A stretch of DNA of 64,000 nt from Rhodococcus ruber NBRC 15591 (GCF_001894945.1 NZ_BCXE01000002.1:62001-126000); one strand, 5' to 3'; counted from the stretch's first letter, positions 49,526 through 58,537 are shown. Notes: generated from the sequence alone by a model not told the origin. Translations and numbers: made by a program.

Positions 49526-50810
49526 ATTGTCGTACAACGAGAATCCGATCCGGTCGATGCTCGATCCGCTGCTCGATCCCGCGGTGCCGGAGCGGGTCGA
49601 CGCCCTGACGAACTGGCACACCAGCCTGGTTGCACGGCTCGACGGCAGCTTCGATCCGGACTATGCCAGCGTGTTCGAGAACTTCCACAGCATGGAGCAC
49701 GACGCCATCTACCGGGACGTCCAGAGAATGGACCCGGGTGCGATGAGGAGCCTGGCGGAGAGCTGGCGCGCGATCGCGACCGACATGAGCATCGGCTTCA
49801 TCTTCGGAACCCAGATGATCTGCAACAAGATTGCCGAGGGATGGGACGGCGAGGCGGCACAGCAGGCCGTGGCGGCGACCCGCTCCTTCGCGACGTCGGC
49901 CGAACAACTGGTCGCCGCCCTGCTGGCGGTGTCGACGAAGCTGGCTGCGGCATCGGAGATCGCCACCGCCGTCCGAACCAATGTGCAACCACCGCCGATA
50001 CGGATCCCGATGCCGTCGGGTGTGGTGGTGCCACAGGACACGGCGGAGTTCGCGCGGGCGGCGGAGGCTGCACGCACCGAGGCCGTGCGCGTCATGGAGT
50101 CGCTCTACGTCCCGCACTACCGCGAATCCGGCACGGCGGTCCCGATCCTGCCGTCCCCGCACGAGGCGACGGCAGGATCGGGACCGCTCGGACCGAGCCC
50201 AGCGGAGCGCCCCGCGGATAGTGCGAACGGCCGAGGTGGCGGTTCCGGGCCCGCGGGAGCCGGCAGCGACGGCCGACCGGTCACGGACACCGCGTCCCCC
50301 GACGCCCCAGCCCCCGACGCCCCAGCCCCAGACGCCCCTGCCCCAGACCGTCACGCGGCACCGGGCGACCCGACGACGGGTGCTGCCGAGCCCTCGACGA
50401 CCGTCCCGGCCGCGACGACGGCGGCCGGCGCGACCACGACCCCGGAGCGCTCCCCTGGGGGATTCCCGGGCGGAACCGGCGGAGCGACGTCGGGGGGCGG
50501 TGGCGCGGGAGGCGCCGGCGCGGGGACCGGCGCCGGCGCTCCGGGACTCGGCGGACCCGGTCCCGTCGGCGGCGTGCCGATGGCGAACGGAACGACCGGT
50601 TCGGCGACGTCGGGTCCCGGCGCGCGCGCCGGCTCCGGCCGCGCGGGCGGCATGTACCCGGGCATGCTGGGCGCCCCCGCACGCCCGGCACGGGACGACG
50701 ACGCCGCCCGCACGGTGCCCAGCTACCTCGTGGGCATCGACAACGGGAACGAGCTGATCGGTCCGATGCCGCTCACCGCGCCGCCGGTACTGGGGGTCGA
50801 TCCGGCATGA
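49515..50810 (+). CDS. PPE/WXG-like ESX substrate with Gly/Pro-rich tail
   Basis: The 431-residue protein has a helical N-terminal domain (~1-165) with W110-D-G112 in IAEGWDGEAAQQAVAA, the turn of WXG100/PPE-type proteins. A long Ala/Pro/Gly/Thr-rich region (~205-390) follows, with PDAPA repeats, and a conserved-looking end (VPSYLVGIDNGNELIGPMPL). Proteins of this type are exported by type VII secretion. The next gene, overlapping by four bases, encodes an EspG-like chaperone, which binds PPE proteins. The core ESX machinery is not in the window. Confidence 0.78.
   Translation: MPNKLSYNENPIRSMLDPLLDPAVPERVDALTNWHTSLVARLDGSFDPDYASVFENFHSMEHDAIYRDVQRMDPGAMRSLAESWRAIATDMSIGFIFGTQMICNKIAEGWDGEAAQQAVAATRSFATSAEQLVAALLAVSTKLAAASEIATAVRTNVQPPPIRIPMPSGVVVPQDTAEFARAAEAARTEAVRVMESLYVPHYRESGTAVPILPSPHEATAGSGPLGPSPAERPADSANGRGGGSGPAGAGSDGRPVTDTASPDAPAPDAPAPDAPAPDRHAAPGDPTTGAAEPSTTVPAATTAAGATTTPERSPGGFPGGTGGATSGGGGAGGAGAGTGAGAPGLGGPGPVGGVPMANGTTGSATSGPGARAGSGRAGGMYPGMLGAPARPARDDDAARTVPSYLVGIDNGNELIGPMPLTAPPVLGVDPA
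50298..50345 (+). repeat. 15-bp coding repeats (PDAPA)
   Basis: The unit cccgacgccccagcc occurs twice exactly and a third time with changes, giving Pro-Asp-Ala-Pro-Ala repeats in the linker of the PPE-like protein. Confidence 0.85.
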
Positions 50811-51565
50811 CGTGGCGGCTCACACCCGACCGGTTCCTCGCGCTGTGGACCGCGACAGGACTCGACGAGGTCCCGTTTCCCCTGCGCTACCGCTCGACCG
50901 CGCTGTGGGAGGACGAACACGCCGCGAACGTGGAGGCGGCCCACCGGTGGCGGCGCATGAATCCCGACGAGCAGCTCGCGGCGGCGATGGCGACGATGCG
51001 GCACGCGGAGGTCACCGTCGAGGCGTACGGGCAGACCTCGGCCGACTCCGAGCTGCGGCTGCGGGGCTGCATCAGGCACGACTCCGCGGTCCTGGTGCGA
51101 CAGGAACCGGGGCGTGCCGGCGACTTCGTCGTCACGACCACGTCGGCGTACACCTTGGCGGACGCCGTCGTGCAGTGTCTGCCCGACGCACCCGCAGGCA
51201 CGGCGCCGGCGCTGTCCGCGCCCACCGCGGAGGTGGCGGAGTTCTCGACCCCGACGCAGGTACTGCGGACCGCGCAGGCGCCGCCCGCAGTCCGATTGCG
51301 ACGGCTGCTGACCGATCCCCGGTCCGGGACGGGCAACCTGCGGGTACTGTCCTCACCGGACGGTCTGACCTTCACGCCGGTCACCGATCTCGGTTGGTTC
51401 GACGTCGTCGGGGACGGCCGGTACCTGTTCCGGACGGGCCGCCACACCCACGTCTGTCCCGCGTCGCCGGAGCTGCTGCGCGACGAGCTGGCCCGCGCCG
51501 TCGACGGGGCTCGCGAGAAGCGCGGTCGGGTCGGCGATACCGGTTTACGCTGGGTTCATGGTTGA
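50807..51565 (+). CDS. EspG-like ESX secretion-associated chaperone
   Basis: The 252-residue protein starts inside the PPE-like stop (ATGA). It has the EspG layout: MTWRLTPDRFLALWTATGLDEVPFPLRY at the N-terminus, a central strand-rich region (LRGCIRHDSAVLVRQEPGRAGDFVV), and a C-terminal VTDLGWFDVVGDGRYL. EspG proteins bind PPE partners in the cytosol and deliver them to the ESX channel. An orphan PPE-like/EspG pair may use an ESX system encoded elsewhere. Confidence 0.8.
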   Translation: MTWRLTPDRFLALWTATGLDEVPFPLRYRSTALWEDEHAANVEAAHRWRRMNPDEQLAAAMATMRHAEVTVEAYGQTSADSELRLRGCIRHDSAVLVRQEPGRAGDFVVTTTSAYTLADAVVQCLPDAPAGTAPALSAPTAEVAEFSTPTQVLRTAQAPPAVRLRRLLTDPRSGTGNLRVLSSPDGLTFTPVTDLGWFDVVGDGRYLFRTGRHTHVCPASPELLRDELARAVDGAREKRGRVGDTGLRWVHG

Positions 51566-52031
51566 ACGGGATCGAACCGTCGACGGTAGGCCGCAGAATG
51601 CCCGTCCGCGCGACGCGCTGGGGCGTCCTCTCCCCTACGGCGAGGAGGGTGTCGAGCGGGTCCCGGAGGACCTGGACCTCGAGCCCGACGAGGCGATCAC
51701 CGAGGCCCAGCGGCTGCTCGACCACGGCCATCCGTTTCATGCGCACGAGGTGCTGGAGAGCACGTGGAAATCGGCGCCGGTCGAGGAGCGGCCCCTGTGG
51801 CAGGGGCTGGCGCAGCTCGCCGTGGGGCTGACGCATCTGCTGCGGGACAATCCGGCGGGTGCGGCGTCGTTGTTGCGGCAGGGGGAGGCGCGGATCCGGC
51901 ACTACGAGGACGAGCCGCCGCACGGGCTGGACATCGACGGTCTGGCGGCGTGGGCCGAGCACCTGCTGACCGAGATCGAACGCGGCGAGCCGATTCCGGA
52001 ACCGCCGATTCCCCGGCTGCGGCTGCCCTGA
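51558..52031 (+). CDS. DUF309 family protein
   Basis: This 157-residue protein has the DUF309 core: HPFHAHEVLESTWKSAPVEERPLWQGLAQLAVGLTHLLRDN with a conserved His-Glu pair, and a second helix pair with LLRQGEARI. The family is widespread and its biochemical role is not established. The start overlaps the EspG-like stop by eight bases and the gene is coupled to the LON-domain gene by a TGATG junction. Confidence 0.85.
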   Translation: MVERDRTVDGRPQNARPRDALGRPLPYGEEGVERVPEDLDLEPDEAITEAQRLLDHGHPFHAHEVLESTWKSAPVEERPLWQGLAQLAVGLTHLLRDNPAGAASLLRQGEARIRHYEDEPPHGLDIDGLAAWAEHLLTEIERGEPIPEPPIPRLRLP

Positions 52032-52651
52032 TGCCCGTGCTCCCGATGTTCCCGCTGGGAACCGTGCTGCTGCCGGGCGACGCGCTTCCGCTCCATGTGT
52101 TCGAGCCGCGCTACCGCCGCCTGGTCCGGGACTGCCTCGCAGATCCGGACGGGCCACGATTCGGCGTCGTGCTCATCGAGCGAGGGCACGAGGTGGGGGG
52201 CGGGGAGACCCGCCACGACGTCGGCACGATCGCGCGGATCGTGATGGACACCGAACTCGACGACGGTCGATACGTCCTGGAGTGCATCGGGGAAGAGCGG
52301 ATCCGGGTGAAGAACTGGCTTCCGGACGACCCGTACCCGCGCGCGGAGGTCGAGCCGTGGCCGGACACGGTTTCCGGCCCGGTGGATTTCGCCGAACTGA
52401 GCGTGGGGCTCGGCCGGATCTACGGTCTGCTCGACCGGCTGTCGAACGGTCGGATCGAACCGCCGAGCATCACCGAACTGCCCGACGAGCCGGGCGCGCG
52501 GCTGTTCGCACTGGCGCGGTTCGTTCCGATCGGCGAGGCGGACCGATTGCAGGTGCTCACGGCGCCCGGACCCGCCGAACGATCGGCGGTGGTGACCGAA
52601 TGCGTCTCGAACGCAGTCCAGCTCGCCCAGTGGCGCCTCGACAGCATGTGA
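52031..52651 (+). CDS. LON substrate-binding domain protein
   Basis: The 206-residue protein is a stand-alone LON N-terminal domain: LPMFPLGTVLLPGDALPLHVFEPRYRRLVRD is the hallmark start, and no ATPase or protease domain follows. Such proteins are common in actinobacteria and may bind substrates or act as adaptors. Its ATG shares one base with the DUF309 stop. Confidence 0.92.
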   Translation: MPVLPMFPLGTVLLPGDALPLHVFEPRYRRLVRDCLADPDGPRFGVVLIERGHEVGGGETRHDVGTIARIVMDTELDDGRYVLECIGEERIRVKNWLPDDPYPRAEVEPWPDTVSGPVDFAELSVGLGRIYGLLDRLSNGRIEPPSITELPDEPGARLFALARFVPIGEADRLQVLTAPGPAERSAVVTECVSNAVQLAQWRLDSM

Positions 52652-52777
52652 GATCGACCGATCCCGCGGACCGCGCAGAACCCCGTTCTCCCACGTCCCG
52701 GCGGCCGTTGCTCGTTCGGCGGTCCCGGTTCTCCACACCCTCGGGGCGCGGAAAACCCTGTGGACCAGATCAACTGG

Positions 52778-52813
52778 TATGGTTCCGCTGTCGACAAGGG
52801 GGGTCGAGAAATG
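52778..52813 (+). promoter_or_regulatory. ESX-cluster promoter/leader motif, copy 3 (weak)
   Basis: A possible -10 (TATGGT, 52778-52783) is followed by GGGGGG at 52798-52803 and the start ATG at 52811. The arrangement resembles copies 1 and 2 but with a shorter spacing and little sequence identity outside the G-run. Confidence 0.35.
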
Positions 52814-53596
52814 TCGAAGTGGGGCGTCGTCGTCTTCGAGCTGGGCAAAGTGGTGTTGTGGTGCGTGGGGGGCGCGCTCGCCATCGGCGGGATATCGGCA
52901 GCAGGGAGCCTGCTGGCGCCGGATGTTCCGGATGCGGCGCCGGAGTGGGCCCCACCGGTCACGACGTCACGTGCCGAGTCACCTACTGCCACAACACCAC
53001 GACGTGAACTGCCACCGGGATTCCCAACGATGGAGCGGGCTCCGAAACTGCCCGACGTTCCCGAGGGCGCACCGCAACCGGTACCGACGAAGTTCGGGCT
53101 CACGTACACCACGCCACCCGGCTGGTTCGGGGGAGAGTCCATTATGGGGTGGAACGGCCGTGGCGGTGAAATGATGGTGATCGGTTCGGCATCCTCCTTC
53201 GGGAATGGGTACTGCGCCGCGGAAGACACGTCCACGCTGGCGTCCGTGGGTATCACGGGGCGGCCCGCCGGTGACCTGCTGACCGTGGCTGCTCACGAGG
53301 TTCGAGCAGTCGAGTGGATGTACTCCGGCCGGGAACAGTCGCCGACGGTCGAGTATTCGGCCCCGGTCCATTTCGACATCGACGGAAATCCGGCGGTCCG
53401 GATCACGGCGCGTGTAGCCGACATCCCGCACATCCACGAATGTGCCCCGCCGGCAGCACGGTGGGACTTCGTGGCCACCACCGGCCTGGCCTCAGCGGAG
53501 GTCGCGGTCTTCGTCGTGCAGGCGGATCGCGGTGTGGCCGGCCAGCTCGACGACGATTCCATCGACGGCCTCGTCGAGTCGCTGAGGAGGTCGTGA
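52811..53596 (+). CDS. membrane-anchored hypothetical protein of the ESX cluster
   Basis: From ATG 52811 the protein has 261 residues. An N-terminal membrane segment (VVLWCVGGALAIGGISAAGSLL) is followed by a Pro/Thr-rich linker and a C-terminal domain (~85-260) with FGLTYTTPPGWFG, a cysteine pair (GYCAAED, HECAPPAAR) and VRITARV strands. It probably sits outside the cytoplasmic membrane. The family is not one I can name with confidence. It shares a TGATG junction with the next gene. GTG 52760 is an alternative start. Confidence 0.7.
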   Translation: MSKWGVVVFELGKVVLWCVGGALAIGGISAAGSLLAPDVPDAAPEWAPPVTTSRAESPTATTPRRELPPGFPTMERAPKLPDVPEGAPQPVPTKFGLTYTTPPGWFGGESIMGWNGRGGEMMVIGSASSFGNGYCAAEDTSTLASVGITGRPAGDLLTVAAHEVRAVEWMYSGREQSPTVEYSAPVHFDIDGNPAVRITARVADIPHIHECAPPAARWDFVATTGLASAEVAVFVVQADRGVAGQLDDDSIDGLVESLRRS

Positions 53597-54816
53597 TGTC
53601 CGAGACATACGAGAGGTTCAGCGCCACCGCGAATCAGATCGCCGGCGCTGCCGTCGCTGCGCAGGAGATCGGCAACGATGTGTTGTGGGCCAACCGGTAC
53701 CTCGCCGTCCACGGTGAGCCGGCCGGCACACTGGACGGTGCACTGTTGCGGACGATCCAGGACGGGTTCCGGGCAGTTCTGCCGTCGGCACAGTCTCGAT
53801 ACTTCGTCCTTGCCGATCTCTGCCTGAAGACCGGCATCGAATTGAACCGCTGCGCGTGGATCTACTACGACACGGAGGAACGCAACTACGAACGGCTCAA
53901 TGCCAACCTCCTCTTTCCGGAGTCGATCGACGCATACGATCCGGAGACACCGGCCGCCGGCCCGGCGCGACCGTACCCCGATCCCGTCCGGACCGGGGTT
54001 GCGGGCAGGACCGAACTCCCTCACCCCGAAGCCCCCGACGAGGACGTCCGTGAGATCGTCGCGGAGGCGGCCGGCTGGCTCGGCGACGTCGACAAGACAA
54101 TCGAGATGCTGACCGAGTGGAGCCCGATCGCCCAGGTGATCGAACCGCTGGACGGAAACTGGAACGAACTGCGGCGACTCGGCAACGCGTACCGCATCGC
54201 CGGGGAGGCGGTGGAGGCCGGCGGGGAGAATCTCGACGCCGTGGTGCGAGCTCTGGATCCCCACTGGAACGGGCAGGCTGCCCGGGCGTTCACGGACTAC
54301 GCCGGCCGGATCGTCGACGCGCTCCGGTGGGAGGGACCGGTCGGACGCGTGGTCGAGGAGACGTGCAACCTGGTTGCGGAGAAGATCCGGGAAGCGATCG
54401 TCACCGCGGTTCGGTCGCTGAAGGAGATGCTCGAGGAAGAGGTGGCGTTCGACGACGGGATGCAGACGCTGAAGTTCGCGCTGAAGAAGGTCCCGTTCGC
54501 CGGCACGGCCGTACAGATCCTCACCCTCGCCAGGATCGTTCGGGACACGATCGCATTCGTCGACGACGTCGTGACGCGGATCCGCGCGCTCACGGACGCA
54601 CTGAGGGCGTTCCTCGATGCTCTGGCGTCGCCGGCGAACGCCCTGCAGGAGCAGGTCGATCACACGCTGGCGCCGTTGACCGAGGCGTACGAGCGCACCG
54701 AGCACCGGGCGGCGGTGGCCGTCGATCTCGCCGGCGTCGCAGACGTCCGCGGCCCCGTGAACAAGCCCTCCGAACCGTACTCGGTCGGCGAGAACCCCTG
54801 GGCGGACGCGCCGTGA
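53596..54816 (+). CDS. large WXG-containing ESX-type protein
   Basis: The 406-residue protein starts after GAGGAGG. It is mostly helical, with W224-N-G226 in ALDPHWNGQAARAFTDYAGRI, the WXG turn of type VII substrates. A hydrophobic helical region around 295-345 (VPFAGTAVQILTLARIVRDTIAFVDDV) may enter a membrane. The N-terminal 110 residues form a separate helical module. It could be an effector or structural substrate of an ESX system; no toxin motif was recognised. Its GTGA overlap couples it to the next small gene. Confidence 0.7.
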   Translation: MSETYERFSATANQIAGAAVAAQEIGNDVLWANRYLAVHGEPAGTLDGALLRTIQDGFRAVLPSAQSRYFVLADLCLKTGIELNRCAWIYYDTEERNYERLNANLLFPESIDAYDPETPAAGPARPYPDPVRTGVAGRTELPHPEAPDEDVREIVAEAAGWLGDVDKTIEMLTEWSPIAQVIEPLDGNWNELRRLGNAYRIAGEAVEAGGENLDAVVRALDPHWNGQAARAFTDYAGRIVDALRWEGPVGRVVEETCNLVAEKIREAIVTAVRSLKEMLEEEVAFDDGMQTLKFALKKVPFAGTAVQILTLARIVRDTIAFVDDVVTRIRALTDALRAFLDALASPANALQEQVDHTLAPLTEAYERTEHRAAVAVDLAGVADVRGPVNKPSEPYSVGENPWADAP

Positions 54817-55181
54817 GGGACGTGCCCTCGCACCTCGACGGTCCACTGGACCGCATCCACCGAGCCGTGACCGACCTCGACACCGCCGTGATCCGCGCAC
54901 AGCGGTTCGCCGGCGCGAACCGGTGCATTCAGGTCGACGATGCGGTGATGGAACAACTCGCGGCGAGCAGCGACGCCTCTCCCGCACTGCGGCAGTACGC
55001 GTCGAGAGTTGCTGCCGGACAGTGCCGCTGGTCCGAGATCGAGGCGGTGGCACATCCGGTTCCACCGGAGGTCGCCGAACTGAAGGCGAATCCGCGGTTC
55101 CGGTGGTTCCCGGCCTCGCCGCGTACCACGCCTGCGGCCGGGCAGGACCAGGAGCCGTACCGGATCCCCTGGCAGTCGTAA
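54813..55181 (+). CDS. small hypothetical protein coupled to the WXG-like gene
   Basis: The 122-residue protein starts at GTG 54813, overlapping the preceding stop by four bases. The first ~75 residues are helical (LDRIHRAVTDLDTAVIRAQRFAGANRC ... LRQYASRVAAGQCRWSEIE) and the rest is Pro-rich. It could be a partner or immunity-like protein for the preceding WXG protein, but that is only suggested by the gene order. Confidence 0.65.
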   Translation: MRDVPSHLDGPLDRIHRAVTDLDTAVIRAQRFAGANRCIQVDDAVMEQLAASSDASPALRQYASRVAAGQCRWSEIEAVAHPVPPEVAELKANPRFRWFPASPRTTPAAGQDQEPYRIPWQS

Positions 55182-55191
55182 CGCCCCCAGC

Positions 55192-55233
55192 GGTGTGCCC
55201 TTTGGGCTGCCAGGGCAACCCAAAGGACACACC
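55192..55233. terminator. hairpin after the ESX-type cluster
   Basis: ggtgtgccctttggg (55192-55206) and cccaaaggacacacc (55219-55233) form a 15-bp stem with one mismatch and a 12-base loop. It lies 10 bases behind the last ESX-type gene and ends the operon. Confidence 0.75.
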
Positions 55234-55383
55234 GGCCGCGTCAGCGGCCGATGAGGGCCAGGCGCTCGATTTCGCTGAAGTCGGTGCCGGCCGCCACCGG
55301 CCGGACTGCGACACCGCTCGCGGCCGTGGGGTGAAGCTGCCGCGGGGCGCTCCTCGTCCGAGCGGACCGGGAGCGCCTCGCCG

Positions 55384-55635
55384 TCAGCACCGGGCGCGGC
55401 GCTCCCGCTCCGACAGCCCGCCCCACACCCCGTGCCGCTCGCGGCCGAGCATCGCGTGGGTCCGGCACTCCGTCAGCACCGGGCAGCTCGCGCAGATCCG
55501 TTTCGCAGCTGCCTCCCGCCGTCGCCGCACGACCGGTTCCTCGCCGTCCGGGGCGAAGAAGTAGAACTCGCCGAGGGAGCGGCAACTGCCGCGGAACTGC
55601 CACCCGAACCCGGACCGGGTGCGGGTGGCGGTCAT
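55384..55635 (-). CDS. WhiB-family iron-sulfur transcription factor
   Basis: The 83-residue protein has the four WhiB cysteines (C in RGSCRSLG, the CASC pair in RICASCPV, and C in LTEC), the GVWGGLSERER turn and a basic C-terminus (RRAR). WhiB proteins bind a [4Fe-4S] cluster, respond to NO or O2 and act with sigma factor. The ATG overlaps the lutC stop by four bases, so it is translated from the lactate operon transcript. This is unusual for a global redox regulator. Confidence 0.92.
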   Translation of the reverse strand: MTATRTRSGFGWQFRGSCRSLGEFYFFAPDGEEPVVRRRREAAAKRICASCPVLTECRTHAMLGRERHGVWGGLSERERRARC

Positions 55636-56255
55636 CCGACGATCACCACGATCAGGGTTCGTGGCCCGTGCACGCCCTCGACCCGCTCGAGTTCGATGTC
55701 GGACGTCGCGGAGGGGCCGCTGATCATGGTGGTGGGGCGTTCCGGCACCAGCCGCATCAGCGCCTCGGGCACCCCGACTTCGACGTCGGCGAGGGGCACG
55801 ACGCACACGTGCAGGTCCGGCACGAGGGTCAGCGCGCGCCGGCCCTGGTCGGGGCCGCCGTCGAGGAAGATGGTGCCCGTCTCGGCACACGTGACCGCGG
55901 AGGCGGTGACGACGCCGTCGAGGTCGCCGAGGTCCGGGGCGGGGATCTCGGACGAGTCCACCACCACGTCGCCGTCGAACCGTGCGAGCCACGACCGGTC
56001 CAATCCCGCGGGGACCCCCACGCGGCGCACGCCGTGCTCGGTCAGCACCCGTGCGAGCACGTCGGGAAGGTCGGCCGGCGCGCACTCGTGCACGTGCGCC
56101 TTGTAGTCGACGAGCCGGTCCACGAGCAGTTCCCGCCGCTGTGCGTCCGGCAGGGTGCGCCCGGTGCGGTACTCGCGGGGTACCTGCACCGGTACCGGTG
56201 GGGCAAGTGTCCGGGCGTCGCGGATCCGGCCGAGGATCACGTCGCGGGTGCTCAC
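55632..56255 (-). CDS. lutC: lactate utilisation protein LutC
   Basis: The 207-residue protein (GTG 56255) has the LutC/YkgG domain with VVTASAVTCAETGTIFLDGG and LVPDLHVCVV. LutC works with LutA and LutB in oxidation of L-lactate to pyruvate. It overlaps lutB by four bases (GTGA) and whiB by four bases (ATGA). Confidence 0.94.
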   Translation of the reverse strand: MSTRDVILGRIRDARTLAPPVPVQVPREYRTGRTLPDAQRRELLVDRLVDYKAHVHECAPADLPDVLARVLTEHGVRRVGVPAGLDRSWLARFDGDVVVDSSEIPAPDLGDLDGVVTASAVTCAETGTIFLDGGPDQGRRALTLVPDLHVCVVPLADVEVGVPEALMRLVPERPTTMISGPSATSDIELERVEGVHGPRTLIVVIVG

Positions 56256-57754
56256 TGCTGCCGTCCCTTCTCGCGCGCCTGTGCCAGCGCGGCACGTCCC
56301 TCGTCGGAGTTCCACCATTGCCGGAAGGTCTGTCTCGGCGGCGCCGGGATGTCGCGGGCTTCCGTCCAGCCGGCGAGCGGACGCGGCAGCGAGGTGATCT
56401 TCCCCTTCTTCCCGGCGAGGAGCCGGCCGAGTCCGGCCGCCTTCTGCGCGGTCGTCCAGCGACGCGACGACGACATCGCCAGTGATGCCGCCTTCATCGC
56501 GGCCGCCTCGATCCCGAACGACGCGTGCTCGACCTTCTGGTGCCGCAGTTCGACGAGCAGCGAGGGGATGTCGATCTTGACGGGGCATGCGTCGTAGCAC
56601 GCCCCGCACAGGCTCGAGGCGAAGGGCAGGGTCGCGTTCGGATCCCCCGGGGCATCCATGCCGGCGAGTTGTGGGCTGAGCACGGCGCCGATCGGGCCGG
56701 GGTACGTCGAGCCGTAGGCGTGGCCGCCGGTGCGCTCGTACACCGGGCACACATTCAGGCACGCCGAACATCGGATGCAGTGCAGCGCTTCGCGTCCCAT
56801 TTCGTCGGCGAGCGCCGCGGTGCGTCCGTTGTCGAGCAGCACGAGATGGAACTCCTGCGGACCGTCGCCGGGGGTGACGCCGGTCCACATCGACGTGTAC
56901 GGGTTCATCCGCTCGCCCGTGGACGAGCGCGGCAGCAACTGCAGGAACACCTCGAGATCCCGGTAGGTGGGCAGCAGCTTCTCGATGCCCATCACGGTGA
57001 TCAGGGTCTGCGGCAGCGTCAGGCACATGCGACCGTTGCCCTCGGATTCGACGACCGCGAGCGTGCCGGTGTCGGCGATTCCGAAGTTCGCGCCCGACAC
57101 CGCGACCGGCACGGTCATGAACTTGTGACGCAGGAACTTCCGCGCCGCAGCCGCGAGATGCCGGGGATTGTCGTCCAGATCGGGGTCGACGCCCGGCATC
57201 TCGCGCAGGAAGATTTCACGGATCTCGGCCCGGTTGCGGTGGATGGCGGGAACGAGGATGTGCGAGGGCTTGTCGTGGCCCAGTTGGACGATCAGCTCGG
57301 CGAGGTCGGTCTCGTAGGCCGTGATGCCCTGCTCCTCGAGGTGCTCGTTGAGCCCGATCTCCTGGGTGGCCATCGATTTGACCTTGATGACCTCGTCGGA
57401 GCCCGTCGCGCGGATCAGGTCGGTGACGATGGCATCGGCCTCGGCGGCGTCGGCCGCCCAGTGCACGACGCCGCCACGGGCGGTCACCGCGGCCTCGAAC
57501 TGGGTGAGCAGCTCCGGGAGCCGGTTCAGCACGTCGGTCTTGACGGCGGCACCAGCGTCGCGCAACTGCTCCCAGTCGGGCAGCTCGCCGGTCACGCTCA
57601 GGCGCTTGGCCCGGATGGTGTGGGTGGCCTTGCCGATGTTGCGGCGCAGCTGGGTGTTTGCCAGTTCCTGGTGCGCCGCGGCGGGAAACGCCGCGACACC
57701 CCGCAGATTTCCGGAGCCGCGCGGTGGGACGGGCGGCATGCCGAGAGCGGTCAC
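56252..57754 (-). CDS. lutB: lactate utilisation iron-sulfur protein LutB
   Basis: The 500-residue protein has the LUD domain (KSMATQEIGLNEHLEEQGI, SGANFGIADTGTLAVVESEGNGR) followed by two ferredoxin-type Cys clusters: CIRCSACLNVCPVY and CGACYDACPV. It transfers electrons in the LutABC L-lactate dehydrogenase complex. The GTG start overlaps the lutA stop (GTGA). The long upstream open frame is read-through across lutA. Confidence 0.96.
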   Translation of the reverse strand: MTALGMPPVPPRGSGNLRGVAAFPAAAHQELANTQLRRNIGKATHTIRAKRLSVTGELPDWEQLRDAGAAVKTDVLNRLPELLTQFEAAVTARGGVVHWAADAAEADAIVTDLIRATGSDEVIKVKSMATQEIGLNEHLEEQGITAYETDLAELIVQLGHDKPSHILVPAIHRNRAEIREIFLREMPGVDPDLDDNPRHLAAAARKFLRHKFMTVPVAVSGANFGIADTGTLAVVESEGNGRMCLTLPQTLITVMGIEKLLPTYRDLEVFLQLLPRSSTGERMNPYTSMWTGVTPGDGPQEFHLVLLDNGRTAALADEMGREALHCIRCSACLNVCPVYERTGGHAYGSTYPGPIGAVLSPQLAGMDAPGDPNATLPFASSLCGACYDACPVKIDIPSLLVELRHQKVEHASFGIEAAAMKAASLAMSSSRRWTTAQKAAGLGRLLAGKKGKITSLPRPLAGWTEARDIPAPPRQTFRQWWNSDEGRAALAQAREKGRQQ

Positions 57755-58515
57755 GCGGGCACCTCCTTGGGAGAGACGGCCGGTTCTACCGAGGCGAGGA
57801 TCTCGGCGAGGTGGATGGTGCGGGTTCCGGTGCGCAGACGTGACAGTCCGCCGCCGATGTGCATGAGGCACGACGAGTCGCCGGCGCTGCAGTATTCGGC
57901 ACCGGTTGCGGTGATGTTGCACAGTTTGTCCGCGAGCATCGCGGTGGAGGTCTCGGCGTTCTTGAGCGCGAAGGTGCCGCCGAATCCGCAGCAGGAGTCG
58001 GCCTCCGGCAGCTCCACGAGGTCGATCTCGCGGACGGCGCGCAGCAGCTGCAGCGGCTTGTCCCCCACGCGCAGCATGCGCAGCGAATGGCAGGTGGGAT
58101 GGTAGGTCACGCGGTGCGGGAAGTAGGCCCCGACGTCGGTGACCCCGAGGACGTCGACGAGGAACTCGGACAGCTCGTACGTCTTGGCCTTCACCTCGTC
58201 GACGCGGCTGCACAGCGCCGGCGAACCGTAGCGACCGGCGACGATCTCGTGCTGGTGCCGCACGGACCCGACGCAGGATCCGGAGGGTGCGACGACCGCG
58301 TCGATGCCGTTGTCGCCGAAGGCGTCGGCGTAGTTCTCGACGAGTGGCAACGCGTCGGGCTGGTAGCCGGTGTTGACGTGCATCTGGCCGCAGCAGGTCT
58401 GGCCGTCGGGGAAGACGACGTCGTGGCCGAGCCGCGCGAGGAGGAGGGCGGTGGCCGAGACGGCGCCGGGGAACATCGTGTCCCCGAGGCACGTCGCGAA
58501 CAGGGCGATTCGCAT
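57751..58515 (-). CDS. lutA: lactate utilisation protein LutA
   Basis: The 254-residue protein carries two CCG-type domains, with TCCGQMHVNTGY and SCCGFGGTFALKN as cluster or heterodisulfide-like motifs. It is the first gene of the lutABC-whiB operon. The LldR-type operator at 58538 lies just upstream, so lactate-dependent induction is expected. Confidence 0.96.
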   Translation of the reverse strand: MRIALFATCLGDTMFPGAVSATALLLARLGHDVVFPDGQTCCGQMHVNTGYQPDALPLVENYADAFGDNGIDAVVAPSGSCVGSVRHQHEIVAGRYGSPALCSRVDEVKAKTYELSEFLVDVLGVTDVGAYFPHRVTYHPTCHSLRMLRVGDKPLQLLRAVREIDLVELPEADSCCGFGGTFALKNAETSTAMLADKLCNITATGAEYCSAGDSSCLMHIGGGLSRLRTGTRTIHLAEILASVEPAVSPKEVPA

Positions 58516-58537
58516 GTGGATCTCCGCATCGGGTCTA

